From assembly GCF_900188175.1 (NCBI RefSeq), contig NZ_FZOQ01000002.1, forward strand, positions 248,001 through 312,000: 64,000 bases of DNA. Direction: 5' to 3'. The stretch is from Pontibacter ummariensis. GTDB taxonomy: Bacteria; Bacteroidota; Bacteroidia; Cytophagales; Hymenobacteraceae. Shown one piece after another: positions 1 to 8,704 of the stretch; the stretch's first letter is position 1, and each line of letters opens with the position of its first letter. A program made the translations under genes and the position numbers. Under the pieces are notes generated by a model, which was not told where the DNA came from, ran no database searches, and saw nothing but the letters and a program-made list of their open reading frames with translations.

Positions 1-510
1 GTCGTAGTTACCGCCCCGCACAGAATAAGTGCTCGATAGCTCGTTATTGCTGGAAACACCGGGAAGCGTTACCAGTACTTTGTTGAAGTCGCCAAAGGCA
101 GAAGGAAGGTGTTTGATGTCGCGCGGGTTCAGCTTCGTGGTACTTACCTGTTCCCGGCTATCGGCATCATTCTTCCCGCGCACGTTCACGGTGTTCAGTT
201 GCTTTTGATCGGCTTCCAGCACCAGTTGCAGCTCCCGCACCTCTTTCGCCTCTAACCGCAAGGGCTGTGCTAACTCCTTGTAGCCCAGGTAACGCACCAA
301 CAACACGATCTCCTTTTGAGCCGGCACCTGCAGTTCAAAACGGCCTTCGGTATTTGTCTGGGTACCCACCGTAGTTCCCTTCACCGCCACAGTTGCCAGT
401 TCCAACGGTTCCCGCTCCCCGTTCAGCACTCTGCCGATTACTTTCGCCTGTTGTGCTGAAACACCAAAGGGCAACAGCAAGAGGATATAAACCGACAGGT
501 ACTTCAGCAT
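1..510 (-). CDS. TonB-dependent receptor, N-terminal 170 residues (partial)
   Basis: Outer-membrane TonB-dependent receptor whose C-terminal part lies beyond the left window edge. The protein starts MLKYLSVYILLLLPFGVSAQ, a clear signal peptide. It is followed by a carboxypeptidase-regulatory-like (CarbopepD_reg_2) beta-sandwich: the KVIGRVLNGEREPLELATV stretch, a TNTEGRFEL turn and LLVRYLGYKE. The start of the plug domain follows (STTKLNPRDIKHLPSAFGD, then TLPGV and SVRGGN). This arrangement is typical of Bacteroidota receptors; the substrate cannot be inferred. The start codon is only 11 bp downstream of the rpe stop, so the two are probably cotranscribed. Confidence 0.88.
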   Translation of the reverse strand, partial: MLKYLSVYILLLLPFGVSAQQAKVIGRVLNGEREPLELATVAVKGTTVGTQTNTEGRFELQVPAQKEIVLLVRYLGYKELAQPLRLEAKEVRELQLVLEADQKQLNTVNVRGKNDADSREQVSTTKLNPRDIKHLPSAFGDFNKVLVTLPGVSSNNELSSTYSVRGGNYD

Positions 511-521
511 CTTAATTGCTT

Positions 522-1178
522 TTACTTAGCAGATGATTTTAACGCGGCAATGGTTTGCAGCGGGTCAGCAGCAGAAAAGACAAAGCTTCCTGCTACCAGG
601 GCATCTGCTCCTTTCTCTAAGAGCAAGCGGGCATTATCCTGGTTCACGCCGCCGTCAATCTCGATCAGGGCCTGGGAGTTGCGTTGGATGATCAGGTCCT
701 TCAGGGCTTCTACCTTGCGGTAGGTGTTTTCGATAAACTTCTGCCCGCCGAAGCCGGGGTTCACAGACATGATCAGCACCAGGTCAAGCTCCGCAATGAT
801 GTCTTCCAGTAAGTGCACCGGCGTATGCGGATTCAGGGCAACACCGGCCTTCGCTCCACTTGCCTGTATCTGTTGTACGGTTCGGTGGAGGTGCGTGCAT
901 GCCTCGCTGTGCACGGTGATGGTATCGGCCCCGGCAGTTCGAAAGCGCTCAATGTATTGCTCCGGTTCCACGATCATCAGGTGCACGTCCAGGGGCTTTT
1001 GGGCATAGCGCTTTATGGCTTCCATCACCGGGAAACCGAAAGAGATGTTAGGTACAAAGCGACCATCCATGACGTCTACGTGCAGCCAGTCGGCCTGACT
1101 CTTGTTTAGCATCTCTACTTCTGATTGCAGGTTGGCAAAGTCAGAGGCGAGTACAGAAGGAGCGATGATGGGTTTCAT
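522..1178 (-). CDS. rpe: Ribulose-phosphate 3-epimerase
   Basis: Interconverts D-ribulose 5-phosphate and D-xylulose 5-phosphate in the pentose phosphate pathway (cytoplasm). The 218 residues match the family length. Visible signatures are the N-terminal IIAPSVLASDF strand, LHVDVMDGRFVPN (metal-binding Asp), LDVHLMI (metal-binding His), LIMSVNPGFGGQKF (phosphate and active-site loop) and IEIDGGVNQDNA with the catalytic Asp. The barrel is complete. The gene follows the S8 protease by about 55 bp and precedes the TonB-dependent receptor by 11 bp on the same strand, so it probably belongs to the mnmA-led transcription unit. Confidence 0.97.
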   Translation of the reverse strand: MKPIIAPSVLASDFANLQSEVEMLNKSQADWLHVDVMDGRFVPNISFGFPVMEAIKRYAQKPLDVHLMIVEPEQYIERFRTAGADTITVHSEACTHLHRTVQQIQASGAKAGVALNPHTPVHLLEDIIAELDLVLIMSVNPGFGGQKFIENTYRKVEALKDLIIQRNSQALIEIDGGVNQDNARLLLEKGADALVAGSFVFSAADPLQTIAALKSSAK

Positions 1179-1233
1179 GCGGGCAAAGTTATCTTTTTAG
1201 GGGTAATATGAAAAGGAGATAGCGTACTGATTA

Positions 1234-2883
1234 CTACAACTTTATAAAGCGAAGCGTCGTCATACGGCTCCCCGCGCGCAAGCGGCACAGGTATAAGCCG
1301 CTGGAAAGCTGCTGGGCCTGTACATCCAGGACTTGCTCCTGGCCTGCGGCTGGAAAAGATTGCCTGTGCACGAGTTTGCCGGTCGCGTCCAGCACCTGCA
1401 CTTCCAGCGCTTGCTGCCACCACTCCTGCCCTAGCGTTAGGACAATAGGCTGATCTCTAACCGGATTGGAAATGTAAGCTGTTTTACCGGTCGGCAGCTG
1501 CGGCAATGCCGTTAAGATGCGGCTATAGTCTGGGATACCGTAGCCCGTGTTATTATCCGGCGCCCCGGCATTGCTACTGATCTGCCTCACCAGACCGATC
1601 ATCTCCATATTGGTCTTCTCTTTGTTCGCCTGCCATAGGCAAGCCATGAAACCGGCCATGATGGGGCCGGAAAAAGAAGTACCGTTGCTCTGCACCACCT
1701 GGCCAGTTGTGCTCAGCACATAGGCCTTTTGGCCGAGGGCTACTACGTCCGGTTTGATTTGCCCGTCTGCAGTGGGCCCGAAAGCGCTAAAGCTGGCCTT
1801 TACCCCTGCCGAGTCTACCGCCCCCACCGTGAGCACAGAATCTGCATCTGCCGGGGCCGAGATGTATTTCCAGGATTTACTGCCATCGTTTCCGGCACTA
1901 ACGACCACCAGCATTCCGGTGGAAGCGGCAAAGTCCGCCGCCTGCGAGACAAGCGCCCTGTCGCCGTTCATGTCGCTGTACGTATAGCTAGTGGAAGGGG
2001 TATCAAAGGTCGTATAACCGAGGGAAGAATTGATAACATCAGCACCCGCACTATCGGCGTATTCTGCGGCTAGCAGCCAGTTAATTTCCTCGATGTTATG
2101 CTCGGTAGCGGCGTCCTCGGTACGCAAAAGCAGGTAGTTTGCTTCATAGGCTGTGCCGATCATTTTACCTGGCTCATAAGCCGCCATGGTGGATAAAACG
2201 GAGGTGCCATGCGAACTAGCGCCATACACGTCTTCCTGCTTCTGCACAAAATCATAGGTGCCCTTCAGTTTCCCGTTCTGGTACAGGTGAGCAAGGGCAG
2301 GGATGGTATTAACTGCAGGAAAACCGGCATCCAGTACAGCAATGGTTAGCCCCGCTCCACGGTACCCTGCCGCATGTAGCTTGTCTGCTCCCAGCATGTT
2401 TGCCTGGTGGTAAGCAGCGCCATATTCCTCTTCGCCAGGCAAGGGGGCGGCACCTATAGAAGAACTTACGGCTCCCAGCTGCTCTTTAGAGGATGGCAGG
2501 GCAAACTTGTTAAGCGTTCGGGAAGATTTAACAAATGGAAAGGATTCCATTTCTGAGAGCTTCTCTGCCGTTCCTTGTACCACGGCCGCATTAAACCAGC
2601 GGGAAGTATACCAAACGGCTATTCCTGCCTCTTGTAGCGCCGCTACATAAGCCGGATTAACCGGAAGATCTCTGTTGGTTAAGGAAATGTGCTGCCGCTC
2701 TCTGCGCGCAAGGGATGCCGGAGACAGGAACTCCAGGGGGCGCGCTAAGGAAAAAGGAGAGCTTTCTTTATCTGTAAAATACACCAGGCGCTTTTGCTCC
2801 TCTTCACTACTGCCAACCTGCCCCAGCACAGAAAACACAGGAAGCAGAACCAGAAGATACAAGAAGAGGAGCAAATGACGCAT
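1234..2883 (-). CDS. S8 (subtilisin-like) serine protease with T9SS sorting domain
   Basis: Secreted subtilase of 549 residues. An N-terminal signal peptide (LLLFLYLLVLLPVFSVLG) is followed by a prodomain-like region to about residue 150 and an S8 catalytic domain. The triad is Asp185 (IAVLDAG), His225 (SSHGTSV) and Ser403 (NGTSFSGP), with oxyanion Asn332 (VSAGNDG). The last 80 or so residues (SNPVRDQPIVLTL..., VLDATGKLV, LSSGLYL, RFIKL) form a type A C-terminal sorting domain. It should therefore cross the outer membrane by the type IX system and be surface-attached or released. It lies 2 bp after the lipoprotein gene. The substrate is unknown. Confidence 0.93.
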   Translation of the reverse strand: MRHLLLFLYLLVLLPVFSVLGQVGSSEEEQKRLVYFTDKESSPFSLARPLEFLSPASLARRERQHISLTNRDLPVNPAYVAALQEAGIAVWYTSRWFNAAVVQGTAEKLSEMESFPFVKSSRTLNKFALPSSKEQLGAVSSSIGAAPLPGEEEYGAAYHQANMLGADKLHAAGYRGAGLTIAVLDAGFPAVNTIPALAHLYQNGKLKGTYDFVQKQEDVYGASSHGTSVLSTMAAYEPGKMIGTAYEANYLLLRTEDAATEHNIEEINWLLAAEYADSAGADVINSSLGYTTFDTPSTSYTYSDMNGDRALVSQAADFAASTGMLVVVSAGNDGSKSWKYISAPADADSVLTVGAVDSAGVKASFSAFGPTADGQIKPDVVALGQKAYVLSTTGQVVQSNGTSFSGPIMAGFMACLWQANKEKTNMEMIGLVRQISSNAGAPDNNTGYGIPDYSRILTALPQLPTGKTAYISNPVRDQPIVLTLGQEWWQQALEVQVLDATGKLVHRQSFPAAGQEQVLDVQAQQLSSGLYLCRLRAGSRMTTLRFIKL

Positions 2884-2885
2884 AT

Positions 2886-3599
2886 TTATTCTTTTCCGTA
2901 GGAGACCAGCCTTTCGTGCCGCTCTCGTCCATCGAGTTTGAAATTCTCACCGAACTCACATTGGTCTGGCGTACAGGGTGAAAACGCAACACGGTTAAGC
3001 AATCGATATACCAAACCAACTCCTTTCGCATAAACTTCCTGGCGGTCATCCAGCCTGTTCATATCATCTGTAGGCTGGCCTTGTACGACGGTAACTGTCG
3101 TGTCGTATGTTACCCCGTTTACAAAGAAGCTTTCACCAACACTGCTGTAGCTGTACCGTTCTTTTACGTTACCAACGGTGCGATTATTGTAAGCATCGCC
3201 CTCCCAGGCTTTACCTTCCTTTACCGGGAACACCAGCTTTACATAGGTGGTATTGTCCTGTGTGAGCAGTACCATTAGGTCCGTCTTGGATACAACCAGC
3301 ACGGAATCGTCTTTCCAGCGGCTATTCGCATCCGGACGTACAGAACGTCTGATCTTATAATTTAGCGTGTTGGTCTGGTCGTAGAACGTCATGTCGACCC
3401 GCTCCTTTAGCTGGTAGCGGGTCGTGTCGCCTACATTGTGCTGGAACTTTATGTCCGTTACATCATAGATGCGGTAATCCCCGACCGCTAGAGGATAGTA
3501 GTCATACCCCATGGATTGCGGAACGTACTCCTCTTCCTTTGAGTCGCAGCCAGCGGCAATGCCTGCCCATACAACCAGAAGCAACAGCGCTTTTCTCAT
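2886..3599 (-). CDS. Predicted lipoprotein, unknown function
   Basis: A 237-residue protein with a lipoprotein signal peptide: MRKALLLLVVWAGIAAGC, with Cys18 in a GIAAGC lipobox. The mature part begins with a charged stretch (DSKEEEYVPQ) followed by beta-rich sequence (YYPLAVGDYRIYDVTDIKF, YKIRRSVR, TYVKLVFPVKEGKAWEGDAYN, VYAKGVGLVYR). This pattern is common in exported Bacteroidota lipoproteins that describe themselves by a YPL.VG..W/R-type motif. No enzymatic motif is visible. The start codon overlaps the end of mnmA by 4 bp (ATGA) and the stop is 2 bp before the S8 protease, so it is translationally coupled on both sides. Confidence 0.8.
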   Translation of the reverse strand: MRKALLLLVVWAGIAAGCDSKEEEYVPQSMGYDYYPLAVGDYRIYDVTDIKFQHNVGDTTRYQLKERVDMTFYDQTNTLNYKIRRSVRPDANSRWKDDSVLVVSKTDLMVLLTQDNTTYVKLVFPVKEGKAWEGDAYNNRTVGNVKERYSYSSVGESFFVNGVTYDTTVTVVQGQPTDDMNRLDDRQEVYAKGVGLVYRLLNRVAFSPCTPDQCEFGENFKLDGRERHERLVSYGKE

Positions 3600-4735
3600 T
3601 TCTGCAGCACGTCCAGCTTGATAAACTCCGGTTCCAGGTTATAGTTAGTTTCGATCCAACCACCTCCTACTACGTCTTCGCCTTCGTAAAAAACGGCGGC
3701 CTGCCCTGGGGCAATCGCATGCACACCGCTCAGGAAGTGTACCTTTATTTTATCGCCTTCCTGCTCTATAATAGCCTCAGTGCCCGGGTCATTGTAGCGC
3801 ACCTTGGTAACCGTATGCAGCGGCCTGTCGATCAGGTTCTCGTACTTCGACATGCTCAGCTTACCTACCGTCATGGCGTTTTTAGCCAACTCGTCGTAGT
3901 TACCGAGTACTACCTGGTTTGTATCTTTCTCAATGCGCGTAACATACGCCGGGAAACCTAACGCAACGCCTAAGCCCTTCCGTTGGCCTATGGTATAAAA
4001 AGGATATCCTTCGTGTTTGCCAACCACGGTGCCGTCTTCCAGTACAAAATCGCCTCCGGCTACCCTTTCCTCCAGGCCTTCTACACGGCGCTTCAGAAAG
4101 CCCCGGTAGTCGTTATCCGGGATAAAGCAGATCTCATATGATTCCGGCTTATTCACCAGTTCTGTAAAGCCACGGTCCAGGGCCATCTGCCGGATCTCAG
4201 ACTTGTGCAGTTTGCCCAAGGGGAAGATCGTACGGCTCAGGCTTTTTTGAGAGATGCCCCACAAGGCATAAGACTGGTCCTTGTTTTCATCAAGCCCTTT
4301 AGAGATAACATAGCGGCCGTTTTCCTCCCGTATGTTGGCGTAATGGCCTGTAGCGATAAAATCACAGCCAAGCTGATCCGCGCGGCGTAGCAAAGCATCC
4401 CATTTAATGTGTGTGTTACACAGCACACAAGGGTTTGGCGTACGGCCGGCCAGGTACTCGTCCGTGAAATGGTTGATCACATAGTCACCGAACTCGTCGC
4501 GGATATCAATAATGTAATGCGGAAAACCTAATTGTACGGCTATATTGCGGGCATCATTAATAGAGTCGAGGCTGCAGCATCCTGTTTCCTTCTTGTTTCC
4601 TCCGCTGGAGGCGTAGTCCCAGGTCTTCATCGTCATCCCCACTACCTCGTAGCCTTCCTCGTGTAACAGCACGGCAGCTACGGAGCTGTCGATGCCGCCA
4701 CTCATGGCTACCAGTACCCTTCTTTTGTTACTCAT
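3596..4735 (-). CDS. mnmA: tRNA-specific 2-thiouridylase MnmA
   Basis: Transfers sulfur to U34 of tRNA-Lys, -Glu and -Gln (s2U34). The 379 residues fit the family. The ATP PP-loop is at residues 12-19 (SGGIDSSV). The two catalytic cysteines are Cys103 (NPCVLCN) and Cys203 (SYEICFIPD). The C-terminal MnmA beta-barrel and tRNA-recognition domains follow (YTIGQRKGLG, VRYNDPG). It is the first gene of a minus-strand unit that continues into the lipoprotein, S8 protease, rpe and receptor. Its upstream region carries a TATATTTG -7 element. Confidence 0.97.
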   Translation of the reverse strand: MSNKRRVLVAMSGGIDSSVAAVLLHEEGYEVVGMTMKTWDYASSGGNKKETGCCSLDSINDARNIAVQLGFPHYIIDIRDEFGDYVINHFTDEYLAGRTPNPCVLCNTHIKWDALLRRADQLGCDFIATGHYANIREENGRYVISKGLDENKDQSYALWGISQKSLSRTIFPLGKLHKSEIRQMALDRGFTELVNKPESYEICFIPDNDYRGFLKRRVEGLEERVAGGDFVLEDGTVVGKHEGYPFYTIGQRKGLGVALGFPAYVTRIEKDTNQVVLGNYDELAKNAMTVGKLSMSKYENLIDRPLHTVTKVRYNDPGTEAIIEQEGDKIKVHFLSGVHAIAPGQAAVFYEGEDVVGGGWIETNYNLEPEFIKLDVLQK

Positions 4736-4778
4736 CTATGTAAAAAATATATTTCTGTAGAAAAATTTAGAATTGATA

Positions 4779-4786
4779 CAAATATA
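4779..4786 (-). promoter_or_regulatory. Candidate -7 element for mnmA
   Basis: On the minus strand this reads TATATTTG, an exact match to the Bacteroidota -7 consensus TAnnTTTG, about 43 bp before the mnmA ATG. I see no matching TTG at the -33 spacing, so the assignment rests on the -7 box alone. Confidence 0.5.
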
Positions 4787-4890
4787 GCAACAACAAGAGA
4801 GTTATAAAGATTCAGGATCGTAAAAAAGGGGTGGCAGGGAACCAGCGACTGTGCCAAACCCGCCGAAAGCCAGAAAAAAAGGATAAAAAG

Positions 4891-4922
4891 TTGGCATGGT
4901 ACGCGAAATGGCTTTTACTTTG
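4891..4922 (+). promoter_or_regulatory. Candidate promoter of the TrpF-like gene
   Basis: TTG at 4891-4893 is followed after a 21-bp spacer by TTACTTTG (4915-4922), seven of eight matches to TAnnTTTG. The arrangement fits the sigma-A promoter known from Bacteroidota and sits 50 bp before the start codon at 4973. Confidence 0.5.
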
Positions 4923-4972
4923 AACGACCATAACGGTGACCGAAATTTAAAATAACTTAAAGGAACATTACC

Positions 4973-5596
4973 ATGGGCTTACGTACCTCTGTGATAGTGA
5001 ATGGCATAAACAACCTGAGCGATGCGCGTTACTGTGCGGGTATGGGTGTAGATATAATCGGTTTTAACCTGAAACTGGACGACCAGGAGCGGGTGCAGCC
5101 GGAAACGCTGAAAGAGATCACTGGCTGGGTATCAGGTGTTAAACTGGCAGGTGAGTTTACGCGGGCCAGACCTGAACTAATCAATGAACTGGCCGAAGAG
5201 TTTGGCCTGGACTACATACAACTGGACACGCCCTACCTGATCGACGAGATCGAGGAGATTAAATGCCCGGTGATCCAGAAAATCTTTGTGAACAAGGATA
5301 CCGTGGAGAGCGAACTGCTGGAGATGATGGAGTTGTATAGCCCGGTCGTGCACGCCTTTATCGTTTACTCTGATGATTTTCAGCGGGTAGATGAGACAAA
5401 CATTAAGTTCCTACAGGATATTGCCCGCCAGTTCACGTTGTACATCGGCTTTGGCCTGGATAAAGAAAACGTTTCGGCTACTTTAAAAACAATTAAGCCA
5501 GCCGGCATCGGCCTGCAGGGAGGGCATGAGATAAAGCCTGGCCTGAAGGACTTTGATGAGTTACAGGAAATTTTTGAAGAAATAGAAGAAGCTTAG
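4973..5596 (+). CDS. TrpF-like (beta/alpha)8-barrel protein lacking the catalytic Cys
   Basis: A 207-residue protein that aligns over its length with phosphoribosylanthranilate isomerase (TrpF). The N-terminus VIVNGINNLSDARYCAGMG parallels the family's KICGITNLEDA segment. IIGFNL, IQLDTPYLIDE and the C-terminal IGFGLDKENV / PAGIGLQGGHEIKPGLKDFDEL correspond to the phosphate-binding end of the barrel. The family's general-base Cys is Asn10 here, and I cannot find an equivalent of the general-acid Asp in its usual context. No other trp gene is nearby. I therefore infer a divergent barrel with another, unknown role, possibly still binding a phosphorylated ligand. It is transcribed alone from its own promoter and ends at a hairpin terminator. 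Confidence 0.65.
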   Translation: MGLRTSVIVNGINNLSDARYCAGMGVDIIGFNLKLDDQERVQPETLKEITGWVSGVKLAGEFTRARPELINELAEEFGLDYIQLDTPYLIDEIEEIKCPVIQKIFVNKDTVESELLEMMELYSPVVHAFIVYSDDFQRVDETNIKFLQDIARQFTLYIGFGLDKENVSATLKTIKPAGIGLQGGHEIKPGLKDFDELQEIFEEIEEA

Positions 5597-5631
5597 CATT
5601 TAGTTAAAAACAAAATAGCTTCAGAAACAGT

Positions 5632-5667
5632 AAAAGCGCAGGGCTTCAATACCTTGCGCTTTTTTTT
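5632..5667 (+). terminator. Intrinsic terminator after the TrpF-like gene
   Basis: AAAAGCGCA at 5632-5640 pairs with TGCGCTTTT at 5655-5663, and the T-run continues to 5667. The hairpin begins 36 bp after the stop codon. Confidence 0.8.
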
Positions 5668-5725
5668 GCCCCTGGCCATGCAGGTCCTCCTGTTGCAAAG
5701 AGATTTAAATTTATAGCTAACTGGT

Positions 5726-6652
5726 ATGAAAACGTTTTCCCTGCTTTGTGCTTGCCTTGCCCTTACGATCATGCCCTTTTCAAAGGCTTCTGCACAGGAC
5801 CGTATTTTTGAGCTCCCATTGTACACCGGTAAGATTCCGCACGAGATTCCCGGTCCGGATGAAGAGCAAGCAGAGCGACAAGGGGACATAGTAAGAATTA
5901 AAAACATCCGGAAGCCTACCCTAACCGCTTATCTTCCTCCAAAAGAAAAAGCCACCGGAACAGCCGTCGTCATTTGCCCGGGAGGCGGCTATGCTATAGT
6001 GGCCGCCGAGCATGAAGGACATGCCGTGGCCAGGAAATTTACGGAACAGGGAATAGCAGCCTTTGTGTTGAAGTACCGCCTCCCTGATCCGAAGACCTCT
6101 ACCTTGCCGGAGGTAGCTCCGTTAGAGGATGCCCAACAGGCCCTGCGGCTCGTGCGGGAAAATGCACAGGACTGGAATATTACCCCTGGGAAAGTAGGTA
6201 TCATGGGCTTTTCGGCTGGTGGCCACGTAGCCTCCACGGCAGGTACGCATTTTCAGAAAGCGTATATCGAGAAGCCCAAAGCTGTGAGCCTGCGCCCGGA
6301 CTTTATGCTGCTGATCTACCCGGTGATCAGCGCAGACAAAGCCATCGCCCACCAGGGCTCTTTTACTAACTTGCTCGGTAAAGGGGCCTCTTCAGAAAAG
6401 TTGGAAGAGTTCTCAAACGAAAAGCAGGTCTCGCCTCAGACCCCTCCTACTTTCCTGGTGCATGCCGCTGATGACAAGGGAGTACCTGTACAGAACAGTA
6501 TTGCCTTTTACGAGGCCCTGTTAGCGCATCAGGTGCCAGCGGAACTACATGTTTACCAAAACGGAGGCCATGGTTTTGGACTGCAGAACCCTACGACCCC
6601 AGATGTTTGGTTCGAGCGCTGTCTGAATTGGCTAAAGGCAAACAGTTTATAG
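5726..6652 (+). CDS. Secreted alpha/beta hydrolase (esterase-like, BD-FAE/acetylxylan esterase type)
   Basis: A 308-residue exported hydrolase. The signal peptide is residues 1-23 (LLCACLALTIMPFSKASA). The oxyanion-hole motif CPGGGYA lies at 84-90, the nucleophile elbow GFSAGG has Ser163, the acid is Asp249 or Asp250 in LVHAADD, and the base is His282 in NGGHGFG. This layout is that of Bacteroidota esterases that deacylate plant polysaccharides or peptides (the IIFPGGGY/HGFG type). The exact substrate is not visible; carbohydrate esters are an inference from the family. It is a single gene between two terminators. Confidence 0.85.
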   Translation: MKTFSLLCACLALTIMPFSKASAQDRIFELPLYTGKIPHEIPGPDEEQAERQGDIVRIKNIRKPTLTAYLPPKEKATGTAVVICPGGGYAIVAAEHEGHAVARKFTEQGIAAFVLKYRLPDPKTSTLPEVAPLEDAQQALRLVRENAQDWNITPGKVGIMGFSAGGHVASTAGTHFQKAYIEKPKAVSLRPDFMLLIYPVISADKAIAHQGSFTNLLGKGASSEKLEEFSNEKQVSPQTPPTFLVHAADDKGVPVQNSIAFYEALLAHQVPAELHVYQNGGHGFGLQNPTTPDVWFERCLNWLKANSL

Positions 6653-6665
6653 GAACTACCAATAT

Positions 6666-6704
6666 AAAAGGGCCAGTTACAGATCCTGTACTGGGCCTTT
6701 TAAT
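6666..6704. terminator. Bidirectional terminator between hydrolase and trmB
   Basis: AAAAGG..CCAG at 6667-6677 pairs imperfectly (one internal G/G mismatch) with CTGGGCCTTTT at 6691-6701. A-rich sequence on the left and T-rich on the right would terminate both convergent genes. Confidence 0.65.
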
Positions 6705-6728
6705 TTAATTAAGAACAAGCTATCCTTT

Positions 6729-7397
6729 TTACTTGAACTGGAACTGGAACTGCAGGTACTTAATCGACACTCCTTCTGCCAAATACCTTTTCTCATAGGT
6801 CGTGTAAATCCCCATCGTATGCTCCTGCAAGTCAGAGTTATACAGGTCGGCTGTGTACTTCAGGTTTTTGATCTGGTCTTTTAGTTCTGCCAGTACTTCC
6901 AGGGTATATTGGTACAGACCCGTGTTGTCCGTCTTCAGGTGCACTACCCCGTCCGCTTTCAGAATCTGTTTGTAGAGTTCCAGGAAGCGCGGGGAAGTAA
7001 GGCGCCGTTTGATATCCCTGTCGCGGGGCCGGGGATCAGGAAAAGTAATCCAAATTTCATCTACCTCCTCCTCCGCAAAGTTTTCATCCAGTTTCTCTAT
7101 AAAGGAGCGTAGAAAGGCAACATTCTGCAATTCCTCCTCCTCTGCCATGGTGCTTCCCTTCCACAGGCGTGCCCCTTTGATGTCGGAGCCGATGAAGTTC
7201 TTCTCCGGGAACAGGCGCGCCATCCCTACCGTGTATTCTCCACGACCGCAGCCTACCTCTAGTACAAGCGGGTGCTGGTTCCCAAAATAAGACGTGCGCC
7301 ACTGTCCTTTCATCAGGCCATAGCGCTCGTCGCCTGGCTCTATGACATTTTCACTCTCGCCGATTGCGGCAAACTTAGCTAGTTTAGATCTTCCCAT
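6729..7397 (-). CDS. trmB: tRNA (guanine46-N7)-methyltransferase
   Basis: SAM-dependent enzyme that makes m7G46 in the tRNA variable loop. The 222 residues match the family. The SAM-binding loop is LEVGCGRGEYT, followed by FIGSDIKGARLWKG. The family signature WITFPDPRPRDRDIKRRLTSPRFLE follows, and the HLKTDNTGLYQYT segment and C-terminal TTYEKRY close the domain. The gene is 3 bp downstream of folC, the last in a long minus-strand run, and stops just before a bidirectional terminator. Confidence 0.96.
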   Translation of the reverse strand: MGRSKLAKFAAIGESENVIEPGDERYGLMKGQWRTSYFGNQHPLVLEVGCGRGEYTVGMARLFPEKNFIGSDIKGARLWKGSTMAEEEELQNVAFLRSFIEKLDENFAEEEVDEIWITFPDPRPRDRDIKRRLTSPRFLELYKQILKADGVVHLKTDNTGLYQYTLEVLAELKDQIKNLKYTADLYNSDLQEHTMGIYTTYEKRYLAEGVSIKYLQFQFQFK

Positions 7398-7400
7398 TAA

Positions 7401-8693
7401 TTAAAGTTCATCAATCTCTGCGACCACAAAGGTACTACCTCCGATAAAAATTACCTCATCCGGTTTTGCATTTGCTTTCGCCGCATGGATTGCTTCGCCT
7501 ACCGTTACAAAGGCCCCGCCTATTATACCTGCTTCCCGCGCTTTGGCCTGTAGTTCCTGAACCGGCAGTGCCCGGGGTATCGCAGCTTGGCAAAAATAGT
7601 AGCGGTATTTTTTAGGTAGTAGCTGCAGGATAACGCTTACATCTTTATCGTTTACCGCACCAAACACCACGTGTACCTGCTTGGGCTCCAATGCCTCCAG
7701 CTGATCCACGATCTGCCGGACGCCATCTACATTATGCCCGGTATCACAAATCGTCAGAGGCTCCTCGTTTAGTACCTGCCACCTTCCTTTTAGCCCTGTC
7801 AAACTTTTCGTGTTGGCAAGTCCCGACCGCAGGGCAGGCTCCGGAATAAGATAGCCCTGCTCCTGTAACAGAGCGAGCGCTTGTAACACGCCCGGAAGGT
7901 TGTATTGCTGATAATTGCCCGTCAGGTCAAGCTCGAGCCCCTCCAGGTAGCGTTTCTCTTCTTTGTAGACCTGGAACACCTGATGCTTCTGGTCTCCCAC
8001 CGTACGCTCGACTCTAACATGATCGGGTGCAAAGTAAATGGGAGCATTCATTTGAGCAGCCTTGGCCACAAAAACATCTTCCGCCTCCTGTTGCCTGGTG
8101 CTGATCACAACAGGAACCCCTGCTTTTATGATACCCGCCTTCTCTGTCGCGATCTCTCCTATGGTGTTTCCGAGCAAGGCCTGGTGATCAAACCCGATGT
8201 TGGTGATAAGGGAGAGCTCCGGCGTAATGATGTTTGTGGAATCCAGCCGGCCTCCAAGCCCCACTTCAATAACGGCTACATCTACTTGCTCGTCGGCAAA
8301 GTAGCGGAAGGCAAGAGCGACCGTCATTTCGAAAAAGGAAGGCTTTATCTTCTCAAACAGGCCCTTGTTCTGCTCCACAAAACGGATAAGGTAATCCTGC
8401 GGCAACTCCTGCCCGTTTACCCGTACACGCTCCGTAAAAGACTTCAGGTGGGGCGAGGTATACAGGCCGGTTTTGTAGCCACTCTCCTGTAGCACAGCGG
8501 CCAGCATATGGGAGCTACTCCCCTTCCCGTTCGTTCCCGCCACGTGAATGCTTTTAAACTGATGGTGTGGTTGTCCGAGGGCATCGCAAAGCGCAACGAT
8601 GTTATCCAGGCTCTTCTTAAAAGCAGCATTGCCGATGCGTTGGTACATCGGCAATTGCTGGTATAGGTAATCAAGGCACTCCTGATAAGTCAT
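7401..8693 (-). CDS. folC: Folylpolyglutamate synthase / dihydrofolate synthase
   Basis: Mur-ligase-family ATP-dependent enzyme that adds glutamate to dihydropteroate and to folates. The 430 residues match the family. The P-loop is HVAGTNGKGSSSHML, LYTSPHLKSFTERVRVNG is the FolC substrate loop, and IEVGLGGRLDSTNI, ITNIGFDHQALLGNT and EKAGIIK are typical. The C-terminal glutamate-ligase domain has ICDTGHNVDGV and VFGAVNDKD. It sits 11 bp downstream of the tonB gene and 3 bp upstream of trmB, so folate and tRNA modification genes appear cotranscribed with the Ton motor. Confidence 0.96.
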   Translation of the reverse strand: MTYQECLDYLYQQLPMYQRIGNAAFKKSLDNIVALCDALGQPHHQFKSIHVAGTNGKGSSSHMLAAVLQESGYKTGLYTSPHLKSFTERVRVNGQELPQDYLIRFVEQNKGLFEKIKPSFFEMTVALAFRYFADEQVDVAVIEVGLGGRLDSTNIITPELSLITNIGFDHQALLGNTIGEIATEKAGIIKAGVPVVISTRQQEAEDVFVAKAAQMNAPIYFAPDHVRVERTVGDQKHQVFQVYKEEKRYLEGLELDLTGNYQQYNLPGVLQALALLQEQGYLIPEPALRSGLANTKSLTGLKGRWQVLNEEPLTICDTGHNVDGVRQIVDQLEALEPKQVHVVFGAVNDKDVSVILQLLPKKYRYYFCQAAIPRALPVQELQAKAREAGIIGGAFVTVGEAIHAAKANAKPDEVIFIGGSTFVVAEIDEL

Positions 8694-8704
8694 GAAATCT
8701 ACTC

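Noticed and set aside
4800-4900. GC-rich stretch before the TrpF-like gene resembling a riboswitch core
   Set aside because: The pieces do not match a cobalamin, TPP, SAM or glycine riboswitch core, and the promoter lies downstream of it.
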